In this document: piece after piece, positions 25,185 through 36,000 of the stretch
How positions within the stretch are numbered: position 1 is the stretch's first letter
Layout of the letters: every line of letters starts with the position of its first letter
Source of the DNA: Corynebacterium sp. HMSC08A12
GTDB taxonomy: Bacteria; Actinomycetota; Actinomycetes; Mycobacteriales; Mycobacteriaceae
Reading direction: 5' to 3'
Assembly (NCBI RefSeq): GCF_001807485.1
Contig: NZ_KV789165.1
Location: forward strand, 45,426-109,425
Length of the DNA stretch: 64,000 nucleotides
Notes under the pieces: generated by a model
What the model saw: the letters and a program-made list of their open reading frames with translations, nothing else
Told to the model about the DNA's origin: nothing
Databases searched by the model: none
Program-made: the position numbers and the translations under genes

Positions 25185-25194
25185 AGTCTAGAAT
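25185..25194. promoter_or_regulatory. Overlapping divergent -10 boxes of def and the DUF3263 gene
   Basis: Minus strand: TAGACT (complement of 25185-25190), 7 bases before the def ATG. Plus strand: TAGAAT (25189-25194), 8 bases before the ATG at 25203. The two hexamers share the T-A pair at 25189-25190. Both mRNAs would be leaderless, and polymerase cannot occupy both boxes at once. Confidence 0.65.
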
Positions 25195-25202
25195 CTAGTT
25201 CC

Positions 25203-25415
25203 ATGTTGTCAGACCGAGAGATCGCCATTTTGGAGTTTGAGCGCCGCTGGTGGCGGGATGCCAGCGCGAAGAACGAGCACATCCGCGGCGAGTTTGGGGT
25301 GGATCCGGTCCGCTACTTTCAGCAGCTCAACCGGCTGATCGAGCGCCCGGAGGCGCTGGACTTCGACCCCGTCCTGGTACGCATGCTGCTGCGCCGCCGT
25401 GACGAAGAGCTCTGA
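25203..25415 (+). CDS. DUF3263 family small protein
   Basis: A 70-residue protein, [19 protein letters not shown] at the start, with a conserved basic end ([13 protein letters not shown]). This small actinobacterial family (DUF3263) has no assigned function; the helical layout suggests a DNA- or protein-binding role, which is speculation. The ATG at 25203 is 8 bases after TAGAAT, supporting a leaderless transcript. A longer frame upstream would overlap def on the other strand and is rejected. Confidence 0.85.
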   Translation: MLSDREIAILEFERRWWRDASAKNEHIRGEFGVDPVRYFQQLNRLIERPEALDFDPVLVRMLLRRRDEEL

Positions 25416-25466
25416 CGAAGTGTAAGGCACAGCGCGTGTCAGGTTTGTTACCGATGTTACGGAAGT

Positions 25467-25472
25467 TAAACT
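25467..25472 (+). promoter_or_regulatory. -10 box of the LytR_C gene (leaderless)
   Basis: TAAACT, 7 bases before the GTG at 25480. Confidence 0.55.
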
Positions 25473-25479
25473 TTGTGGC

Positions 25480-26187
25480 GTGACTGAACCGAATCGACCA
25501 CGCCATGCACTCGACGACGACGCGGATAATGAGAACCTCGGCCTCCCGCTGCGCGGCCTAGCCATGATCCTGATTGCCGTAGCCGTTCTGCTGATTGGCT
25601 GGGGCGTATTCTCCCTGTCCGGCAATGATTCCGATGAATCCGAGCAGGCAAGCCAGACCCAGCAGACGCAGGGCCAGCAGGGCGAGCAAGCTAAGCAGGG
25701 TGAGAAGCCCTCCGCCCCCGAGGGCGAAGATCCCAAGCGCCCGGACGCGGAAGATGCCGAGAAGCCGAAGCCGGAAGGCGAGCGTGATAACCGGGAGGGC
25801 GATCGCGCTGACGAGAGTCGCGATGGTGATACGGCAGCGGCGGAAGGTGGCGTCAATAAAGAAGACACCTACGTAGCCGTCCTCAATAACAGTCCCATCA
25901 ACGGCCTCGCCGGCGACGTCGCCAACAAGATGCGCGACCAGCAGTGGAACAAGACCGGTGTGGGCAACCTACCGGACGAGTCGGGTGTCTTTCCGACGTC
26001 TGTGGTGCTCTACCCGAAGGGTAATGACGCCGAGCGTCAGCTGGCCGAGCAGCTCGCCAAGGATCTGGGGATCCAGGCGCGCGAGCGTGACGAGGCTACC
26101 GACCGAGCCATCGAAGGCGTAGAGATGCTGGAGGGGGAGCGTCCCGCGGGTGTTGTGGTTGTGACAACAAATGACATGCCCCGCTAA
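25480..26187 (+). CDS. Membrane-anchored LytR_C-domain protein
   Basis: 235 residues: a short cytoplasmic N-terminus, one membrane helix (about 23-47, GLAMILIAVAVLLIGWGVFSL), a long Gln/Glu/Lys-rich low-complexity linker (48-120), and a C-terminal LytR_C domain (PF13399) beginning near VAVLNNSPINGLAGDVANKM. LytR_C domains accompany LytR-CpsA-Psr cell-wall ligases but here the catalytic LCP domain is absent. The linker probably spans the peptidoglycan. GTG start at 25480. The linker holds a motif copy GGCGTCA-AT-AAAGAA at 25849. A weak AAAAG-CGTT-CTTTT hairpin follows at 26191-26204. Confidence 0.82.
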   Translation: MTEPNRPRHALDDDADNENLGLPLRGLAMILIAVAVLLIGWGVFSLSGNDSDESEQASQTQQTQGQQGEQAKQGEKPSAPEGEDPKRPDAEDAEKPKPEGERDNREGDRADESRDGDTAAAEGGVNKEDTYVAVLNNSPINGLAGDVANKMRDQQWNKTGVGNLPDESGVFPTSVVLYPKGNDAERQLAEQLAKDLGIQARERDEATDRAIEGVEMLEGERPAGVVVVTTNDMPR

Positions 26188-26237
26188 AGTAAAAGCGTTC
26201 TTTTAACTTCTGTCTACATATCTTCTAAGGGGCCGCA

Positions 26238-27416
26238 ATGGACTTCCCGGGTTCCGCACCTTCCGTCGGCATTGAGTGGGAAGTCGCCCTCGTCGACTCC
26301 GAAACCCGCGACCTGGTTCCGCGCGCCGCCGAACTGATAGAGCGGATGGACGAGGTGCACCCCGGCCACAAGGTCGTCCGCGAGTTCCTGGCCAACACCG
26401 TGGAAATGGTCTCCAGTGTGCACGACACGATCCCGGAGGCAGTCGAGGACCTGCATGTGCAGGCGAAGCAGCTGCTGGAATGTGCGGATGACATCGGGGT
26501 GAACCTGTTTTCCGCGGGCACGCACCCGTTCGCGCACTGGGGGGATCAGCAGCTCAGCGAAAAGGGGAGCTACCAGGAGATCATCGAGCGCACCCAGTAC
26601 TGGGGCCGTCAGATGCTGATTTGGGGGATTCACGTGCACGTGGGCGTGGGCTCCAAGGAAAAAGTGTGGCCCATCATCAATGCGTTGATGACGCACTACC
26701 CGCACATCCTGGCCATGTCCGCCAGCTCGCCCGCCTGGGAGGGGCTGGATACCGGCTACTCCTCCAACCGCACCCTGCTGTACCAACAACTGCCGACTGC
26801 GGGCGTGCCCTACCAGTTTGAAAACTGGGAGCAGTGGGAGGAATTCAACCGGGATCAGGACCTATCGGGAGTGATCAACCACACCGGCTCCATGCACTTC
26901 GACGTGCGCCCCACCAAGTACGGCACGGTGGAAACCCGTTTTGCTGATGCCACGATGGAGCTGTGGGAGCTCGCCGCCATCGCCGCCTACACCCACTGTC
27001 TGGTGGTGTACTTCGAGCGCCGCCTGGACGCTGGCCACGAGCTACCGACCCTGCAGCCCTGGCACGTGGCGGAGAACAAGTGGCGCGCGGCCCGCTATGG
27101 CCTGGACGCGCTGATCATTACCGACCGGGAGACCAACGAGGCGCTGGTCACTGACGAGCTGGACGCCTGGGTGGATAGGCTCGCCCCGCTGTCCGAGGAG
27201 CTGGGATGCGCAGCGGAACTGCAGGATGTGCGCAAGCTGATCGCCCGTGGCGGAGACTATGCGCTGCAACGCGCCGCGGCCCGCGAGCACGGTGCCGCGC
27301 CGGAGCCCGGCACCCGCACCCGTGGAGACGACGGGGTAGAGGGCGGCTTCACACAGCCGGAGGCGTGGATCGCCGCGGTGGACCTGACGGTCGATTCCCT
27401 GCGGAAGTCGCTGTAG
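26238..27416 (+). CDS. YbdK-type glutamate-cysteine ligase family protein
   Basis: A 392-residue member of the GCS2 carboxylate-amine ligase family: [12 protein letters not shown] at the start holds the ATP/metal-binding Glu residues, followed by [13 protein letters not shown], and a C-terminal [20 protein letters not shown] segment. Family members make gamma-glutamyl amides; the substrate here is unknown. Corynebacteria use mycothiol, so a glutathione role is unlikely; ergothioneine synthesis (EgtA) uses a similar fold but no egt genes are nearby. AAGGGG lies 7-12 bases before the ATG at 26238. Confidence 0.82.
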   Translation: MDFPGSAPSVGIEWEVALVDSETRDLVPRAAELIERMDEVHPGHKVVREFLANTVEMVSSVHDTIPEAVEDLHVQAKQLLECADDIGVNLFSAGTHPFAHWGDQQLSEKGSYQEIIERTQYWGRQMLIWGIHVHVGVGSKEKVWPIINALMTHYPHILAMSASSPAWEGLDTGYSSNRTLLYQQLPTAGVPYQFENWEQWEEFNRDQDLSGVINHTGSMHFDVRPTKYGTVETRFADATMELWELAAIAAYTHCLVVYFERRLDAGHELPTLQPWHVAENKWRAARYGLDALIITDRETNEALVTDELDAWVDRLAPLSEELGCAAELQDVRKLIARGGDYALQRAAAREHGAAPEPGTRTRGDDGVEGGFTQPEAWIAAVDLTVDSLRKSL

Positions 27417-27426
27417 GTTCGCGCTG

Positions 27427-28047
27427 CTAGAAGTGCAGGCGGGCAGCCGCGTTGCACAGGGCGTTGGCGATAGAGGTATCGCGGTCCGCGCCGAAACCAA
27501 CCGCCCACACGCGCTTGGACTTGTGCACCGCGTAGATGAAGGTCACGGTGGCCTCGAAGATGTCGTATTGGTGGAACTCCGCGACCTCCACCGGGAAGCC
27601 GTGGTCAGCCAGGATCTCCGTCGTTGCCGAGGAGGCGCCCATTGCGGTGATTTCCACGCGGGTGGACTGCCCGTCGGCGCGCAGGCCGCTGACCTGCATG
27701 TCGAAGTCGTGGCGCCCCAGGGAGCGGCGGGTGGCCTTCAGGTAGTCCACGCGGATCGCGCCGGGCGCGTAGGTGCGGATGAACTTCTTCCACTCCATGC
27801 CCCGCGCTTCCTGGCGCATGCCTACTGGCAGGCGCTGGCCGAAGCGGGCGCGGAACGGATCCTCCGCGAAGGTGCGGGTGCGCTTGCGGCGCTTCTCGAT
27901 GCGGGTGTGCACCGGCTCGCTGTACGTCTTCGCGGTGGAACGGCGACCGCTGGGGAGCGGGGTGTATACAGGCGCGTCTAGATCTAGGTTCTGGTCCGAG
28001 CTAGCGAAGCGGATCAGGGTCGTGGTGTTCGTAGAGGAAACGTTCAT
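27427..28047 (-). CDS. LeuA regulatory-domain protein without catalytic domain
   Basis: About 206 residues. The C-terminal 120 resemble the allosteric (leucine-binding, dimerisation) domain of 2-isopropylmalate synthase: IRVDYLKATRRSLGRHDFDMQVS, RVEITAMGASSATTEIL. The TIM-barrel catalytic domain is absent and the N-terminal 85 residues are basic and not recognisable. A role as free-standing leucine or ligand sensor is inference. The start at ATG 28047 is preferred; a TTG frame extends to 28110 into a perfect inverted repeat (28084-28110) that more likely belongs to the leader. Confidence 0.7.
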   Translation of the reverse strand: MNVSSTNTTTLIRFASSDQNLDLDAPVYTPLPSGRRSTAKTYSEPVHTRIEKRRKRTRTFAEDPFRARFGQRLPVGMRQEARGMEWKKFIRTYAPGAIRVDYLKATRRSLGRHDFDMQVSGLRADGQSTRVEITAMGASSATTEILADHGFPVEVAEFHQYDIFEATVTFIYAVHKSKRVWAVGFGADRDTSIANALCNAAARLHF

Positions 28048-28083
28048 GATGACTCGATTTTCTGGAACAAGATCTAGTTGGCC

Positions 28084-28110
28084 TTGGGCACCCTCTGAAT
28101 GGGTGCCCAA
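28084..28110. promoter_or_regulatory. Perfect 10-bp inverted repeat in the leader of the LeuA-domain gene
   Basis: TTGGGCACCC (28084-28093), loop TCTGAAT, GGGTGCCCAA (28101-28110). It lies 37-63 bases upstream of the ATG and just downstream of a TATATAGGT -10-like stretch on the minus strand (near 28115-28125). No T-tract follows on the minus strand, so operator or translational control is more likely than termination. Confidence 0.6.
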
Positions 28111-28216
28111 ATAAAGTTGGGTACCTATATAAAGTACTGCTAGTTAAATAATGTAATCCGTCTCACTCTGAGATTCAAACTGTTGCCTATTTCTCATTAG
28201 GTGAGATTCTGGGCGG

Positions 28217-29632
28217 CTAGCTGTGCTCCTCTGCGGTGCGCAGCAGGAACAGCAGCTCGGCCGTCGCGATGGCCTCGATCTCGTCCGGATCCACGGACTC
28301 GTCCGCGGAGTGGATGGCGCACTTCGGCTCCTCAATGCCGTACAGCGCAAGCTCTGCCTGCGGGTACGCGCTCAGCAGCTTGTTGGTCAGCGGGATCGAC
28401 CCGCCGGAGGCAACCTCCATCGTCTCCTTGCCGTACACTTCGCCCAGTGCCTCGCCGAGTCGCTGCAGCGCCGGGCCGGAGGTATCCGCCTGGAATGCCT
28501 CGGCCAGGGAACCGCGCTCGATCTCCACCAGCGCGTTCGTCTTCTGGCTTTCCAGGTGCTTGACCAGCAGATCCTGGCACTCTTGCGGCTCGCGTCCCGG
28601 CGGTACGCGCAGGCTCACCACGGCCGCGGCGGTCGCGGGCACGGAGTTCACCGAATCCGCCACCGACAGCGCATCCAGGCCTGTGATCGTGATGGACGGA
28701 TTCATCACCGTCAGGTCGTTCGGCTGCCACTCGCCGGCGCCGTACAGCTCCACGCCGTCGGTTACCCCGGCGTTGTCGCGGAATTCCTGTTCTGTTGGTC
28801 CGACGCCACCCCAGCGCTCCTTCGGCTCCAATCCCGGGACGGCCACCAAACCGTTTTCGTCGTGGAGAGTGGATAGGAGCTGCACTAGCTCAACCAAGGC
28901 ATCCGGAGCCGAGCCGCCGAACTGGCCGGAGTGCATCGGCTGTGCCAGCGTGCGGGTGCGCACTGTGACCGGCGCGGAACCGCGCAGCGCGGTGCACAGG
29001 CTCGGCTCGCCCAGGGCGTCATTGCCGGAGTCGGCAATGAGGAAAGTGTCGGCGGCGAAAAGCTCCGGCTTTTCGGCCAGCAGGTCCTCCAGGCCATAAC
29101 CACCGCGCTCCTCCGAGCCCTCGACGACGATCCGGATGCCGAGATTCTTGGCGGCGGGGAAGTGGGCGTCCGAAAGAATAGAAAGAGCACGCAGCACAGC
29201 AACGTGCATTGCCACGTGGCCCTTGCAGTCGGCGGTGCCGCGGCCATACCAGCGGCCATCGCGCTCAGTGAGGGTCCACGGGTCATCGGTCCACGCTTCG
29301 ATGTCGCCGGCGGGCTGCACGTCGAAGTGGGAGTACAGGAGGATGGTGGGGTAGCCCTCGGCGGGCTCGCGCAGGCCGATGACGGAGGTGGAGCCGTCGG
29401 TGGTGACGTGGCCTTCGACGGGGATGCCCACGCTGGTGAATGCGTCGATGACCCACTGCGCGGCAGCGGCATTGGCATCTTCCAGGCCCGGGGTGGAGTG
29501 GACCGACTCGAAGGAGACGAGAGTTGTGAGGTCTTTCTTCAGCTGCGGCATCTGCTCCGCGATGGCGGTGCGGGCGAGGTCTAGCTGCGAGGTGTTGGAT
29601 GCGCTATTGGATTCACGGTTGGTATCGCTCAT
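28217..29632 (-). CDS. M20-family metallopeptidase (dipeptidase type)
   Basis: A 471-residue cytoplasmic zinc peptidase of the M20/M25/M40 family. Metal ligands are visible in LLYSHFDVQPAGD near 98-110, GRGTADCKGHVAM near 132-144 and EGSEERGGYGL near 170-180. The lid domain follows, with MHSGQFGG near 240. It probably cleaves dipeptides; DapE or ArgE-like deacylation is less likely from the SHFDVQP form of the motif. A -10 TACAGT (29641-29646, minus strand) lies 8 bases before the ATG, indicating a leaderless mRNA. Confidence 0.87.
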   Translation of the reverse strand: MSDTNRESNSASNTSQLDLARTAIAEQMPQLKKDLTTLVSFESVHSTPGLEDANAAAAQWVIDAFTSVGIPVEGHVTTDGSTSVIGLREPAEGYPTILLYSHFDVQPAGDIEAWTDDPWTLTERDGRWYGRGTADCKGHVAMHVAVLRALSILSDAHFPAAKNLGIRIVVEGSEERGGYGLEDLLAEKPELFAADTFLIADSGNDALGEPSLCTALRGSAPVTVRTRTLAQPMHSGQFGGSAPDALVELVQLLSTLHDENGLVAVPGLEPKERWGGVGPTEQEFRDNAGVTDGVELYGAGEWQPNDLTVMNPSITITGLDALSVADSVNSVPATAAAVVSLRVPPGREPQECQDLLVKHLESQKTNALVEIERGSLAEAFQADTSGPALQRLGEALGEVYGKETMEVASGGSIPLTNKLLSAYPQAELALYGIEEPKCAIHSADESVDPDEIEAIATAELLFLLRTAEEHS

Positions 29633-29640
29633 AGATAACT

Positions 29641-29646
29641 ACTGTA
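29641..29646 (-). promoter_or_regulatory. -10 box of the M20 peptidase gene (leaderless)
   Basis: TACAGT on the minus strand, 8 bases before the start codon at 29632. Confidence 0.5.
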
Positions 29647-29701
29647 GCGACCGGACTGGACAGCCGATGTGCGTGCACGGCACCTTGCAGACGATGGGGG
29701 A

Positions 29702-29745
29702 GAGTGCTAAAAACGGGGTTAGCACTTGAACTAAGGGAGTGCCAG
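29702..29745. promoter_or_regulatory. CIRCE heat-shock operator with an extra half-site
   Basis: TTAGCACTT-N9-GAGTGCCAG (29719-29745) matches the HrcA-binding CIRCE element TTAGCACTC-N9-GAGTGCTAA with three mismatches. Upstream, GAGTGCTAA (29702-29710) is a perfect half-site in the opposite order, 8 bases away. HrcA control of groEL2 is expected from other actinobacteria. Confidence 0.8.
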
Positions 29746-29816
29746 AAAATAACCGTCAGATGAAGTGAGGGTGAATGTCGCGACATTCATTCACCCGTGC
29801 CGTCGCGGGCGCTTGA

Positions 29817-31508
<1,692 letters not shown>

Positions 31509-31575
31509 GCCCCGTGTAAAACAGTTAAAAATAGCTGGTTTTCCTAGATTTAACCTAGGTGGACTCGCCGTAAAA

Positions 31576-31656
31576 ACAACCCCTGAGCTGGATCTTTATT
31601 GAATCGTTACCCCCTGGTGGGGGGTGGATTTAAAGAAGGTCTCGCCCAGGGGTTGT
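31576..31656. other. Structured groEL2-porA intergenic region
   Basis: ACAACCCCTG (31576-31585) pairs with CAGGGGTTGT (31647-31656), enclosing ACCCCC-TGGTG-GGGGGT (31609-31625). The outer arms make a 10-bp perfect stem and the inner hairpin has 6 bp. It may end groEL2 transcription or stabilise the porA message. The 269-base gap (31509-31777) holds no second small ORF that I can support, in contrast to the porH gene of C. glutamicum. Confidence 0.55.
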
Positions 31657-31777
31657 GGCTTTTCGCAGATCCGCTACTCTATTCTCCAGACGGCCTAGAG
31701 GGGGCGTCACTACCACAAGAAAATTATCGGGCTCAGAGGAACTGGCGCCCCCAATCTCTACAAGAGGAGAAACTAGT

Positions 31778-31909
31778 ATGTTCGAGCAGATCAACAACAT
31801 CTTCACCCAGCTGACCGACTTCTTCGGCGGCTTCAAGAGCATCTTCGAGGGCCTGGGCAAGGTTGCCGGCGTTATCAACGAGTGGGTTAACGGCAAGGCT
31901 GAGAAGTAA
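31778..31909 (+). CDS. porA: PorA-type cell-wall channel protein (43 residues)
   Basis: A 43-residue acidic amphipathic peptide, MFEQINNIFTQLTDFFGGF then KSIFEGLGKVAG and NEWVNGKAEK. Length, lack of a signal peptide and position between groEL2 and ppk2 match the PorA/PorH channel formers of the mycolic-acid outer membrane of corynebacteria. In C. glutamicum two such genes lie here; in C. jeikeium and C. urealyticum one peptide alone forms the pore. Ser and Thr residues are available for the mycoloylation known in some PorA proteins. A strong AGGAG precedes the ATG, and a strong terminator follows, as expected for an abundant product. Confidence 0.88.
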   Translation: MFEQINNIFTQLTDFFGGFKSIFEGLGKVAGVINEWVNGKAEK

Positions 31910-31930
31910 GCTTCCGCTTAACAGCTAAAA

Positions 31931-31954
31931 CCCCGGCTTCGGCCGGGGTTTTTT
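31931..31954 (+). terminator. Intrinsic terminator after porA
   Basis: CCCCGGC-TTCG-GCCGGGG followed by six T and preceded by AAAA; a textbook rho-independent terminator. Confidence 0.95.
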
Positions 31955-32069
31955 CATGCCTTTCCTACCCCGTATGGTTCCGGCACATCTGTATAGCTGG
32001 GCCAAAACCACTAGACTGGAAAGTGCTACTAGAATTGAAAAATCTTCAGGCGAAGGAGAACCCAGGCAC

Positions 32070-32960
32070 ATGGCCGAAGAAGAATTCCACATGGTTGATC
32101 TTGCCGCTACCGAGGGCTACTTGGTGGACGACTCGGATGAAGACGATCCGGTACTGATCACTCCGGACGGCCATCGGGTTGATACCTGGCGCGACCAATA
32201 CCCCTACGACGAGCGCATGAGCCGCGACGAGTATGAGACCACCAAGCGCGCCCTGCAGATCGAGCTGCTGAAGTTCCAGAACTGGACCAAGGACACCGGC
32301 CAGAAGCACATCATTATTTTCGAGGGTCGTGATGCTGCCGGTAAGGGCGGCACCATCAAGCGCTTCAACGAGCACCTGAACCCCCGTGGTGCCCGCACCG
32401 TGGCCCTGGAGAAGCCCTCCGAGCGCGAGTCCACTTCCTGGTACTTCCAGCGCTACGTCCAGCACTTCCCGTGCGGCGGCGAGATCGTCTTTTTCGACCG
32501 CTCCTGGTACAACCGCTCCGGCGTGGAGCGCGTGATGGGCTTCTGCACCAACGATCAGCACGCAGAGTTCCTGCGTGAGGTTCCGATGCTGGAGAACATG
32601 ATCATGGGGTCGGGCATCTCCCTGACGAAGCTGTGGTTCTCCGTCACTCAGAAGGAGCAGCGCACCCGTTTCGCCATCCGCCAGGTGGACCCGGTTCGCC
32701 AGTGGAAGCTCTCCCCGATGGACCTGGCCTCCCTGGACAAGTGGGATGACTACACCCGCGCCAAGGAAGAGCAGTTCCGCTACACGGATACCAACGAGTC
32801 CCCGTGGATCACCATTAAGTCCAACGACAAGAAGCGCGCCCGCATCAACGCGATGCGCTACGTCCTGTCCAAGTTCGAGTACGCGGACAAGGACCACGAG
32901 GTCGTCGGCGAGCCGGATCCGAAGATCGTCAAGCGCGGCCGCGACCAGATCGGCGACTAA
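32070..32960 (+). CDS. ppk2: Polyphosphate kinase 2
   Basis: A 296-residue PPK2-family kinase that transfers phosphate between polyphosphate and nucleoside di-/triphosphates. Walker A GRDAAGKGGTIKRF lies near 85-98 and the lid/Walker B DRSWYNRSGVERVMGF near 145-160. The ATG at 32070 has GGAG about 12 bases upstream; the longer frame to 31956 begins inside the porA terminator. The groEL2-porA-ppk2 order is conserved in corynebacteria. Direction of catalysis (GTP/ATP synthesis or polyP formation) cannot be read from sequence. Confidence 0.93.
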   Translation: MAEEEFHMVDLAATEGYLVDDSDEDDPVLITPDGHRVDTWRDQYPYDERMSRDEYETTKRALQIELLKFQNWTKDTGQKHIIIFEGRDAAGKGGTIKRFNEHLNPRGARTVALEKPSERESTSWYFQRYVQHFPCGGEIVFFDRSWYNRSGVERVMGFCTNDQHAEFLREVPMLENMIMGSGISLTKLWFSVTQKEQRTRFAIRQVDPVRQWKLSPMDLASLDKWDDYTRAKEEQFRYTDTNESPWITIKSNDKKRARINAMRYVLSKFEYADKDHEVVGEPDPKIVKRGRDQIGD

Positions 32961-33001
32961 TAGAACCCATTCGGACTGGCCGGACCGAGCCAGTACGCGA
33001 A

Positions 33002-33045
33002 CAAGCCCCGGCTGCCCTACAAGGGCGACTGGGGCTTGAGTTTTT
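33002..33045. terminator. Terminator between convergent ppk2 and the NRPS gene
   Basis: CAAGCCCC (33002-33009) pairs with GGGGCTTG (33031-33038), with an inner GCCC/GGGC pairing, then AGTTTTT. It serves ppk2; for the opposite gene, which ends at 33051, the A-side lacks a long T-tract. Confidence 0.85.
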
Positions 33046-33050
33046 GGAGG

Positions 33051-36000
33051 CTAACTCTCCACGATCTCGATCGGGTTGCCCTGCCACTTCGTTGCGGCGG
33101 GCACGTGGTCGCCGCGCATAACTAGTGACGCCGGGCCGACCGTCGCGGCCTGTTCGATCGCTGCGGCGGGCAGAGCCACGCTGTGCGGTCCCATCGTCGC
33201 GCCGTCACCCAGGGTGACGGTATCCAGGCTCATCACACGGTCCTGGAACAGGTGCGTCTGCACCACACAACCTGGGCCCACGCTGGCGCCTCGGCCAATG
33301 CTGACCAGATCCGCCTCGGGCAGCCAGTAGGAATCCAACCAAGCGCCCCGACCGATCTTCGCGCCCAGTGCACGCAGGAACATGTTGAGGCTGCTGGTGC
33401 CCATCGTGTGCGCCAGGAACCACGGGCCGGCCACGGTCTCCACAAACTGATCCTGCAGCTCGTTGAGCCACACGAAGGCAGACCACAGCTCGTGCTCGCC
33501 CGCCTTGATGCGCTGCACGCACAGCCACTTCATCAGCACCGTTACCGCCGCTGCCACGAAACCAGCGCCGACCAGAACCAGGCCGGAGACCGCGAAGGTC
33601 TGCCAAATGCCCTGGTTCGCCAGCATCCACTGCAGCGCCAGCACCACGCCCGCCGCAATCGTGGCGGAGGTCATCGGCGCCAACAAGCGCAGGGTCTCCA
33701 CGATGCCGCGGGCCACCTTCAGGCCGAAGCCCGGGTTGTAGGTGCGGGACTCTCCACCGGCTTCCACGGCCACGCGACGCAGGCGCTCCGGCGGGGAACC
33801 CAGCCAGTTGCTGCCGGATTTCGTCTTCACCGGGGTGGAGGAAAGCACGGCCACCAGAGAGTTCTTCTTCAGCGTGCGATCCGGGCCGGCGATACCGGAG
33901 TTACCCAGGAAGGAACGCTTACCCACCTTCGTATTACCGGTGAGCATCCAGCCGCCACCGCCGAGCTCGTAGCCACCGACCATCGTGTCGTCCGCCAGGA
34001 ACGCGCCCTCGCGTACCTCGGCGAAGCGCGGCACCATCACGGCGGTGGAGATCTCCGCATCCTTGCCCACCTTGGCGCCCAGACTGCGGAACCACAGCGG
34101 GGTCAGCTGTGCCGCGTACATCGGGAACAGTTGAGTACGGGCGCTATCCATCAGGCGCTCAACCGCCCAAACGCGCCAGCCGCTGAGGCTGCGCACGGCC
34201 ACCACGCCCGGCTTCAGGCCTGCGGACAGCAGACGGACGGACAGCCACGTCAGTGCTGCGTACGTTGCAAATGCCACCAGACCACCAACTGCGGCGATGG
34301 GAAGCGCCAGCAAGGGGGCGTCAACAGGAACGAGCCACAGCACAAACGCCGCAGCGACGAACAGAGCCACCAGGGGCAGGAACGACATCGCGATGGCGCT
34401 CAGCGCGTAGAGCCAGAACCACATGGTGCGGCGCGGGGCGGCGTGCTCCGGGAAACGGTTGCGGGCCTTGCCGACCTTCACCGCAGGCGAACCTGCCCAC
34501 TGCGAACCTGCCTTGACCTTCTTGGCTCCCGTGACGGCTGAGCCGGGCTCGATGTGAGCGCGGGCGCCGATGCGGGCACCGGGGAACAGGGTGGAGCGGG
34601 CGCCGACGGAGGCGTCCTTGCCGACCTCGATTCTGCCGACATGCAGCACATCGCCCTCCAGCCAGTAGCCGGAAAGATCCACCTCCTGCTCGATGGAACA
34701 GTGCTTGCCCAGGGTCAGCAGGCCAGTGACGGGCGGCAGGGTGTGCATCTGCGCGCCCTTGCCGACCTTCGCGCCCAGCCAACGGGCATAGGTGGTGATC
34801 CACGCGGCACCGGAGACATCGCGTGCGCCGGAGGAATCCGCCACGCGCTCCGCAGCCCAAATGCGCAGGTGAACAGAGCCGCCGCGCTTATAGTCGCCTT
34901 CGCCGATGCCCGCCGTAATCAGGCGGATCAACAGCGCGGACAGCGGCAGGCGGCCCAGCGGGGTGGCGAAGACGATCACCGCGGCGATGACCACGGCCCA
35001 AGGCACGTCGACAACCCACGGCAGGTCGCCCGCCCACGAGGAACCGTGGAACAGGATCGCGTTGAACACCAGGATCCAGGTGACCCACTGCGCGCCCGCG
35101 AGGGTGAGCGCCGGAACCTGGATCAGGGCTTGCGCAAGGCGGGTGCCGATGCCCACCGGCTTGGCGGGCTTGACGTCCTTGGCCTGGGCGGCCTGGCCGG
35201 AGCCCGTGCCGCCGGTCTTTTCGCGCAGAGAGTCGATGTGCTCGGCCAGTGCACCCAGGCGGGAGTGATCGTAGAGATCACGCACGCTGACGGTGGGAAC
35301 CTCCTGGCGCACGCGGCTGATCAGCGTGGCCGCACCCAGGGAGGTGCCGCCGAGGTTAAAGAAGTCCGCATCCGGGCTGGTTACTGCCGTGCCGAGCGCG
35401 TCGGCGAACAGCCCCGCCAGCCACTGCTGGGTGGGGTTGTCGAACTCCGCGTTGCCACTGGAAGGCAGCGGCCACGGCAGAGCCTTCTTGTCCACCTTGC
35501 CGGAGGTCGTCACCGGCAGCTCGTCCAGCGCGCACAGGCGCGGAACCATGGCAGCGGGCATGGAATCGCGCAGCTGGTCTAGCGCCTGCTGCTGGTCGAA
35601 GTCCTCGACGTCTCCCTCGGTGGAGACGTAGCCCACCAGCACCTTGTCTCCGCCGCCGGTGGTCTGCACCACGACGGTGGAGCTACGTACTCCGGGGAGG
35701 GCGGACAGCGCGGCGTCTACCTCACCGAGTTCGATTCGACGCCCACCGATCTTCACCTGGTCGTCGATACGACCGACGAAGTACAGGCCATCTTCCTCGA
35801 GGCGCACATGGTCGCCGGAGCGGTAGGCGCGTTCCCAGCCGAGCTCCGGCATGGGCGCGAACTTTTCCGCATCCTTTTCCGGATCCAGATAGCGGGCCAG
35901 GCCGACGCCGCCGATGATCAGCTCGCCGGTCTCACCCCAGCCCACCGGCTGGTTGTTTTCGTTAACGACAGCCAGGTCCCAGCCGCGCAGGGGAGTGCCA

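Noticed and set aside
24596-25282. Longer def frame starting at 25282
   Set aside because: It would run through the divergent DUF3263 gene and past a -10 box placed 7 bases before the family-typical start.
28048-28110. TTG start extending the LeuA-domain gene to 28110
   Set aside because: The extension is encoded by the perfect inverted repeat and its flank, and overlaps the likely promoter leader.
31509-31777. A porH-like second small gene
   Set aside because: No start codon with ribosome site and amphipathic peptide could be found; the region is occupied by inverted repeats.
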